A DNA stretch of 64,000 bases, from contig NW_006763139.1 of assembly GCF_000264905.1 (NCBI RefSeq), positions 321,949-385,948 on the forward strand. The letters are read 5' to 3'. The notes beneath the pieces were generated by a model. It searched no databases. It saw nothing but the letters and a program-made list of their open reading frames with translations, and had not been told where the DNA came from. Positions within the stretch are counted from its first letter, which is position 1, and each line of letters begins with the position of its first letter. Positions 56,801-64,000 of the stretch are shown in pieces. The position numbers were made by a program, and so were the translations under genes. The DNA comes from Stereum hirsutum FP-91666 SS1 (lineage: Eukaryota > Basidiomycota > Agaricomycetes > Russulales > Stereaceae).

Positions 56801-59800
56801 TCATGAAACCGTCAAATTCGTACTCAAGAACGTCTCATCGCTCGTTCCGACTTTGACCACGAAGGTTCCAGGCTCAACGGCCCACGTATTTTTGACCGTC
56901 CAAACTGCCAGTTGTGATGACAAGACAGGGATAGACACTGTCTGCGATTGTCCGGCACTGCATTCCCCAAGTCGCATATGTCAGGCAATTCAGCGATAGA
57001 AAGAAAAAGAAAAGCAGGCAGTGCGTACGGGATGTCTACTTTCGAGAACCCGACAAGCTCCTGGTTAGGGGTAACCACGGAACTGACTACGTCCGTCAGG
57101 TATACCTGGTGTAATAATTTATTCGTGAGCGATGGCGAGATCCCATGCGAAATTCAAGCACATTCACCTGAATGACCTCCTTTCCGTCCACAGGGCCTGA
57201 GTTCGTCACAGTGACAGAGACATTGAAGTCATCGCTAGTACCGATGGTTGAGCTCGACAACGTGAGGTCGGAGCTGTGAATGAATCAATCTACAATGAGC
57301 ATCATCGCCGCTAGTATTCCTCCGCTACGTACTAGTTGAACGTCGTGTAGCTCATCCCATGGCCAAAGCTCCAGATAGGAACAGGACTATTTAGAACGTA
57401 CTTTACATCCGACGAGATTGTGAGTATCACTCAATTATCAGCATACAGGGTCGCAAAGCTCACGAACCTGATGCCCAAAGACAAGAGTGCCGTTGTCCGT
57501 CTGGACACCGGCGTCGATTGGTCGCGACCCCTTGAGGTAGTTGTAGAACACAGGAGTGGTTCCAACGCTACGGGGGAACGAAACAGGGAGCTTCCCTGCA
57601 ATAGAATCAAGAGCAATCAGAACCCGGGTCATTTCTGCTCTGGTGGAACGCACCTGACGGATTCGCTGCTCCAAATATTATCTCTGCTAATGCTAGACCG
57701 CCAAGCTCTCCTGGGTAGAACTGCTGAATAACTGCATCCGCATCTAGATGGGTCATGAACTGCAAGTCAGTCAATCGGTCGTATATCATACTTCAGATCG
57801 GATACTCACTTTCCTGGATCCATGGTTCGGCGACAGGCTTTCCACTCACGAGAACTACAACAGTCGGCTTGCCCGTAGCCTTGATGGCCTTTATCAAATC
57901 TAACTGCGCTCCAACGAGCCCAAGGTCGGACAAGTCAACGTGTTCTCCTGTCGTAGCGTTAGTTCCCGGCGTCCAAAGCAATGTTTGGTCTAAAGTCCAA
58001 GTCCCGACCATGACCACGACGACTTCAGATGCTTGAGCAGCTGAGACAGCTTCGTCGAACCCTGACTGATCGTTCGACCAGAGCTCACACCCTTGCGCAA
58101 AGTTGATTTTGACAGAGGTGTTGGCTAGAAACTGAGTGAAGCCTTCGAGAGGGGATATGCCATTGTTCGAAGCGTTGAAGAAGACGTAGTCGCCGAGCTG
58201 AGCACAAGCGCACGAACGGATCTGAGTAATGGACAAGGCACAGGAAAGGAATGCTCACTGATACACGGTCGACCTGTGGCCCAATAAGCGCCACAGAGCT
58301 CAGGCCGGTGCTCAATGGCAGGACGTTGTCATGGTTCTCTAGTAGAACGATAGATTCTTGCTCCATCTGGTGAAGTAGGGCGCGAGTGGAACTGGTCCTC
58401 AGGGTCGCATTGTAGTCTGCATAAGGGTAAGGATCTAAAGCATCTACCGTCAGAAATATATTCAAGAAATTTATGAATCTAGGCTTACTTTCGAACAGCC
58501 CCATGGTAAGCTTTGTGCGAAGTACAGTCTTTACAGTCTCATCAATAAATGAGATGTTAACGGTCCCAGCGGAGACTTGATCTATACCATGAGAGTGAAA
58601 GATTTTCAAAAGCTATATGAGGAATGACCAGGGCAATCGAACGTACCAGGAAGAGTCAGATAGGTGTAGGTGCCACCTCCCATTTCGCCTTCAGAAATGT
58701 CATGGTCAGCTACTGCAGGCAATTGGACGCGGACTCGGAGACTGGCGCACCTTGGATATTCTCTACGGTGGTTGCTGCGGCACATTCACGGGTTTCACAT
58801 GTTCCGTGAGTGGTGATTAGCAAGTCAACTGACCCAGCGTCCGTCATAGCCCAGTATTGGTAACTCCATTCGTCGCGCAACTAAAGCGAAATTGGGTCAA
58901 CGTCCAAAACCAGAACGCCAACGAGCTTCAACTGACAATATCAGTCATGATGTCTGGTAACTCACTCGAAGTTAGAATGCAAGACATGCTATGCAAACGA
59001 AAACACTCACGCGTGTTGGCGATGGCAGGAATTCCATCATAACTGGAGTATGCAGTCATGATAGCCAGACTCTCGACGCAAGCGCGATTGAAAGGTTTTA
59101 GGTACATGGATCTAAGCTCGCGCTCGCCACCCGTAACCTGGGCAATATTTCTGCAAGGGGTTGATCAGGATAAGACTGCAAGTAATGCAAACACAAACGG
59201 ACAGGCCTCCTTGTGGACTTCCGAATGCGGCGAAGTGCTTGCATGTTGAGGCCATACGAGCAGTCGCGGTAGAGCTGACGTTCCTTCTTTGGCCAGACTG
59301 AAGCCCAGTAACATAGGCATGACCCATTTCCCCAGTTCTGCCAACATGTAAGTTAGAAGGCTTCAAAAGGAGATGACTCGACTTCAAGACTCACAAAAAT
59401 GGGTCTTCACCAAAGTTTTCTTCTACCCGTCCCCACCGCAACTCACGCGACAGATCCAGAACTGGAGCAAAAATTTGAGAAAATCCGAGCCCCTCAGCTT
59501 CGTCGGAGATAGTGGCCGCGGCTTTCTGGAGAAGCTCGGTGTTGAAGGAAGCTGAGAGACCGATAGGCGAAGGCCATATCGTCCCGTTGTTGGTAAAGCC
59601 ATGCAGTCCTGGTCAAAGACTGAGCAGATATTCCGAATGAATCGTAAGAATTATAATCACCTTCAGATTGAAACATCGCGGGGATTCCCAACGTAGTATT
59701 TTCGATGAGGTAGTGCTGGCCGACATTGACACCATACACGAACTTATCCCATGGCGCCAGATAGCCGCCCCAGATAGTACCGGCTTTCGTGTCCATCATG

Positions 59801-60217
59801 TCAACCTAGGACAAGCAATGGGCGTCAGTCCTGATGTCTGAAGTAACTTACATGAGTACGAACAAGACCGGACGCGTTATACGTTAGAGTATCGTCTAAT
59901 GGATCTGTAAAGTTCATCCAGCCATTCATATCACCTTGGATACTTTGGGTAATGTCAATCACGAGAAATACAGGCCGCAAGACTGGAAGAACACACATTT
60001 GAGCCATCTTCTCCTGTATCGTCATACGAGGCAGTAGGTCGTTGACACGATCCTCGATAGCAGCCGTAGGGTCCTTATACACCGGAGTCGATCCGTCCTT
60101 GTTCGTTGCGCGCGCATTCAGATGAAAATGCAAGTCATCGCGCACACCGCTCAGATCCTCATTTAGAGCACCCACCACTATAGCAAGAAACAGGAGGGAG
60201 GATAATGGCTGCAGCAT
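56801..60217 (-). CDS. secreted glycoside hydrolase family 3 (beta-glucosidase/xylosidase type)
   Basis: Starts at 60217 with a signal peptide (MLQPLSSLLFLAIVVGALN), ends at TGA 56801..56803, with well over a dozen exons. N-terminal barrel pieces: IEDRVNDLLPRMTIQEKMAQ, YLIENTTLGIPAMFQSEG, WPSPIGLSASFNTELLQKAA, APVLDLSRELRWGRVEENFG, MASTCKHFAAFG. The segment YWAMTDAGSVDLL carries the probable nucleophile Asp (TD-A-G in place of the usual SDW). The second domain has ESIVLLENHDNVLPLS and VVVVMVGTWTLDQTLLW, followed by FPRSVGTTPVFYNYLKGSRP and WSFGHGMSYTTFNY, and a C-terminal fibronectin-III-like domain (VSVTVTNSGPVDGKEVIQ). These enzymes remove terminal beta-linked sugars; the substrate cannot be read from sequence. 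Confidence 0.88.
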
Positions 60218-60784
60218 GACTGGAGTAACGAGACTCGCGAGCTCGAGAAAGACGTGGTCAAAGAGACGAGCACAGGGTCGTCCATGACGAGTTACACCGA
60301 CCTTTTATATGTTCGGATGCACGAGATACGCGTCGTTTTATTCTCGTGGGTCTCATGCGCCTCGGCTTCTTCTACGTCCACATCGTAGCCTGCATGTGAC
60401 CGCGTTCGGGGTGAGTAGTCTGAGGCGGACCGCTTTCCCGACATTTCCCCGGGTCAAATGAGGTCGCATCCATGTGTGGAAATGTCGAAATCGAGGATAA
60501 CAGGAGCCGGTGAAAAAAGCGACGGGCCTTCTGATACACAACTGGCATCAGGCTCGAGACCGAGAGGCACAAAACAAACCATGTTGCTTGCAGTCTGCTC
60601 TCGTGCAAGGCAGCACACACTATTCGGAGTGTTTTTGGGAAAGCAGAGGGATATTATGACAGCAAATACTCTTGGAACAATGTATCTGCCAAGAGTCCGT
60701 ATATTAAAGCCTGTGTACGCCTAGGTGTCACTTTGATTTCAAGAAGATCTTCGAGAATCGCTCACCTATGATGCGACGAGACCG
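60218..60784. other. promoter region of the GH3 gene
   Basis: About 570 bp between two minus-strand hydrolase genes. A TATA-like TTTTATATG lies about 85 bp before the GH3 start. No gene seen. Confidence 0.45.
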
Positions 60785-63700
60785 CTACTTGGCTATGGTG
60801 GACGAGGCCCAAGCTTCCGCTTGCTCACTCATATCAAATAAAATGTCTCCCCCGTTGGCTATTTGCTGGTGAGTGATCACAGGTTCCTTCGTAGGTTGAC
60901 CATCTACGATGAGAGACTTGACATATGGTTTCGACGCTGCACCGTTCGAAGTGACCTTCAACGGTCTTGCGGCGTTAGGTAGACGGATGGTGATGGAGTC
61001 AAAGAAAGGACTGGCGAAGATCTCAGTCACGCAAGAAGTTGCCAAGGGAAAATGAAAGAGGACATACGACCCAATAACGTAGTCTCCGGACACAGGATTT
61101 ACTGGATAGAAACCGAGAGCTCCGAAAATATACCATGCACTCATCTGACCGCAATCCTCATTCTGTTACGACTTGGGATGTGAGCGACGGGCGGCAAGCT
61201 GCCAGGAACATGTGTCTTACCCCTGTCAGTCCGACCACCGAGTTGTTGTAGTTCGCCTTCGTCACTTCGCGGATGCGTTCTTGACCCTTTGAGGCAGCCC
61301 CAGCCAGTGCATATAAGTACGGAATGTGGTGCGAAGGCTGTCATAACAATACTCATGTCAGGGTCTGATGAGGTTGCAAGACGGTCACGCGTACCTCGTT
61401 TGTCTGATCGTTATGACCTGGACAAATCCAAACGTAAACAAATTAAGATATCAGTAGAAGTATTGAGCTCACCTCCGTCGAAGTGCGCATCCAGACTGCG
61501 AATGAACTGGGCCTTTCCTCCTCTTGCCTCGATCAGTTCATGCACCGCATGTACGACGTCGAATGAATATGCCCATTTATCGCCTTCCGTCCAGCCCTCA
61601 TCCTCACCAGCCCAAGCACCACTTGCATTGCGCGCTTCCATGAAGTCGGTCTCGTTGTTGTAGATCGTGAACGGCGCCACCATGGACCGATTCAAGAAAA
61701 ACTCAGCGTCCTTGGTCTTGTTGAGAAGTTTAGCTAGAACGGCAACAGCGTAGTCATCGTCTGGCGGGTGCGTCAGGGAGACTTGGCTGGATCCCTGTGA
61801 CGAAGTGGATGGTGCTCACAGGCGTAATCGAGAGTTCTAGAGGCAGACTCGGAGTGAATGTCGTCTGCTACCCAACCTTTCGTGTCATATACTGTCGATA
61901 ATCCAGCCCGAACCTCGTATCCGACGTTTTCTTCGCGATCGAAGTAGCTAGAATTCAAATGTTATCATAGTGTGCAGGACGATTGGAGGAGTGGCACACG
62001 AACGAGATGGTGGAATCATCGACCGGCGGTACAGTGGCATCTTTGTAGACGGCCTCGTAGGCGGTCTCAAGGTCAAATCCGGTGATGTTCTTCAAGACCG
62101 CCTCGGCGATGAGCGAGTCTGCATGTGTACCTACCTAGAAAATACCCGGTCAATCAGGATCCAGACCTAGAAACGAAAAGACTGTACCATGATATTCGTT
62201 TCTGTAAAGGAACGTGAATGAGCCATGGCGTACGCAGTTGTAAACACGACTCACCGACGATGTTCTTCCACATGGGCAACCATCCACCCTATAACGACCG
62301 TGAGATGCGCTGCATTGCGGACGACATGGGGCACAAACCTCTTTGTAATCTTGGAGCATACTTTGTACCATCCCAGGTATACGCTCTGGTACCAACAGAA
62401 TCTGCCAAGCCCATTCTGCACGGAAAGTATCCTAGACGGGTTATCTATCATGGATGGTTCAATAACGAAGAAAGCGTACACTCACCCATATTGAATAGCC
62501 AGTGTACGACACGCCTTCGTGGACCGTATCGTCATACCCAGAGTAGTATCTTCCGTATTCGTCTTGTTCATAGGGGTACTGCTCCCCAAGTCAGTGTGTG
62601 TCAGCCTCGAGACCAGAAGCGAATTAGCCATACCTGGAGAGTATGGAAGACGGCAGTGTAGAAGACAGCCAGATCGTCAGGTGTGGCGCCATCGACTTCA
62701 ATACGGTCCAGCTTTTCTGCCCACTCTGTCCTCGTCTTACGAGCTGTCATCTCTAACGTCGTACCGTCCGGTATCTCAATATCGAGATTCTGCCTAGCTT
62801 GTTCGACTGAAATGAACGACACCCCCACCCTTACGTTCACCACCTCCGTATCTGGTGGGAAGGTAACATATCCACTGAGTAACGTCCCATTCCTTTCTGT
62901 CTCGTTCACATATCGGGTTCCATTAGACGCCGTGCCCCAACTGGAGAAAGGAACATCGAAGCGCGCGCAGAAATAGCCATGGAAGGAGGGCGCCGGACTT
63001 GGTCCTATGATGAAGTCCTGGCGTTCGGGATTTGATCCCGTAATTTCCATGGACGACGGGTTGAGAGAAATGGTGCCGAAAGGGTACGTGACGTTTGATG
63101 TATCTGCGGAGCCTATGATTGAAGCGCGAGTAGCTTCCAAGAGTACATAGGGGGTACTTGTCTCCGTAAAAGTGAAGCGCAAGTGTCCGACGCGAGAAGC
63201 TGTTGGATTAGTTAGTAGATCTTTCAAAGGAGACAGTGGTTCCTTACTGGCACTCTGTTCGGCAAGAATATGACCTCCATCCGTGGCTTCAAGGCTCGCG
63301 CGGTAGTAGCTCGGCGTGATTACTTCGTCATCGTGGCTGAAGGGCATGCCTCTGTCCTTAAACACGCTTTGTACTTCTCCTGCTCCGGGCACCACAACGG
63401 CCTGACCACTCTCACCCATCCAAATCGCGGGCTGATGTGTTCCTTGAAACCCATGGATACTACTGTCAGTGTAATTATAGGGAGTCATTGAGACGTAGTT
63501 CTGCCGAGTTTGCGCAACCCATCTAGTCATGGCGAACGGAGGGGCTGTCGAGGGTATCATGCCACCGGATCCATTCGGCGTATCTCCCCCATTCCCTATG
63601 AGCCTAAGAGTAATCAGCATAACATTGTGAAGAAAGACTGTCGAATAACTTACGCGTTCACATGATCCACGGCGGCACTCGGGGGGTCGTTGAAGTCACT

Positions 63701-63814
63701 GGGTGGTGAGCGAGTGGCCAGCACAGAGAGCACTAGCAGACATAATGTGGACAACAAAGGCGAGTTGCGAGCAAACATCTCTTCAAATGAGGAGAGCAGA
63801 TCAAAGCCCAGCAT
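60785..63814 (-). CDS. secreted glycoside hydrolase family 92 alpha-1,2-mannosidase
   Basis: Calcium-dependent exo-alpha-mannosidase family. Start 63814 (in-frame Met 12 residues later also plausible), stop 60785..60787. The signal/anchor is MFARNSPLLSTLCLLVLSVL. Then IGNGGDTPNGSGGMIPSTAP, SIHGFQGTHQPAIWMGESGQ and the N-terminal beta-sandwich. The catalytic half carries YYSGYDDTVHEGVSYTGYSI, AEWAWQILLVPERIPGMVQS, GGWLPMWKNIV, NIMVGTHADSLIAEAVLKN, ENVGYEVRAGLSTVYDTKGW, HNDQTNEPSHHIPYLYALAG and NEDCGQMSAWYIFGALGFYP; the last contains the conserved acidic residues of GH92. Several N-glycosylation sequons fit a secreted protein. It lies head-to-tail with the GH3 gene. Confidence 0.9.
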
Positions 63815-64000
63815 GGTGGACGTCTGGCACCCTTGTGACTTTATATCTTGAACGACTGCTGTCAGCTGACGTCGATGACGAGGTGTTCGGAAAGCACAGA
63901 ACTACTATACGAGAAACTTAGGCCAGTTTTATGGTACGATGAGACAAATTTAAACACAAAGCACATACCTTCAAGTACCAACTAGGCCCTGGTAGACAGC
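63815..64000. other. promoter side of the GH92 gene
   Basis: TTTATAT near 63840 may act as a TATA element. The window ends here. Confidence 0.35.

Noticed and set aside
1..64000. tRNA, rRNA, CRISPR, replication origin
   Set aside because: I looked for T-loop consensus and regular repeat-spacer arrays on both strands and saw none; weak tRNA candidates could still be missed by eye.

Overview
The window is nuclear DNA of a filamentous basidiomycete, most likely a mushroom-forming Agaricomycete; I cannot name the species. The evidence is gene structure (many short exons split by 45-100 bp GT..AG introns with CTGAC-like branch sites) and gene content (tandem BTB/POZ genes, NACHT-WD40 receptors, DUF3602, fungal glutaminase A, and two families I know only from Agaricomycetes). 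I found no bacterial operons, rRNA, tRNA or CRISPR. Exon joins were made by hand from splice sites and reading phase, so individual boundaries are inferences.

Left edge to 5.4 kb. A GTP-cyclohydrolase-II-like URC1 gene runs off the left end. One of its introns appears to hold a 266 bp MITE with perfect 28 bp terminal inverted repeats and a TA duplication. Facing away from it is an intact nine-exon flavin monooxygenase, followed by the decayed remains of a second copy.

5.5-34 kb is an accessory block. It has four intact BTB/POZ genes and one broken one, all with the same intron positions and a C-x2-C-type tail. Two tiny single-pass membrane proteins lie among them. Next come a predicted membrane-hairpin/coiled-coil protein, a gene with three BTB modules (the third frameshifted), a frameshifted gene of an Agaricomycete family with a HicA-like C-terminal region, an intact NmrA-like oxidoreductase, a DUF3602 repeat protein, and a 19-exon protein combining an MLKL-like helical N-terminus, a dead kinase N-lobe and a C-terminal membrane anchor.

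35-64 kb is mostly conserved genes. They are HAP5/NF-YC (with five CCAAT boxes just upstream), a long glutaminase A gene with a probable GPI-type tail, a NACHT-WD40 receptor, an MFS transporter, an ER DnaJ/TPR co-chaperone (P58IPK type), an F-box protein, a GH3 glycosidase and a GH92 alpha-mannosidase.

The most interesting theme is that the pseudokinase-like membrane protein and the NACHT-WD40 receptor, 10 kb apart, seem to share the same N-terminal helical bundle. With the many BTB paralogues this looks like a fast-evolving recognition or cell-death locus. The strongest regulatory signal is the CCAAT array in front of the gene for a CCAAT-binding subunit.
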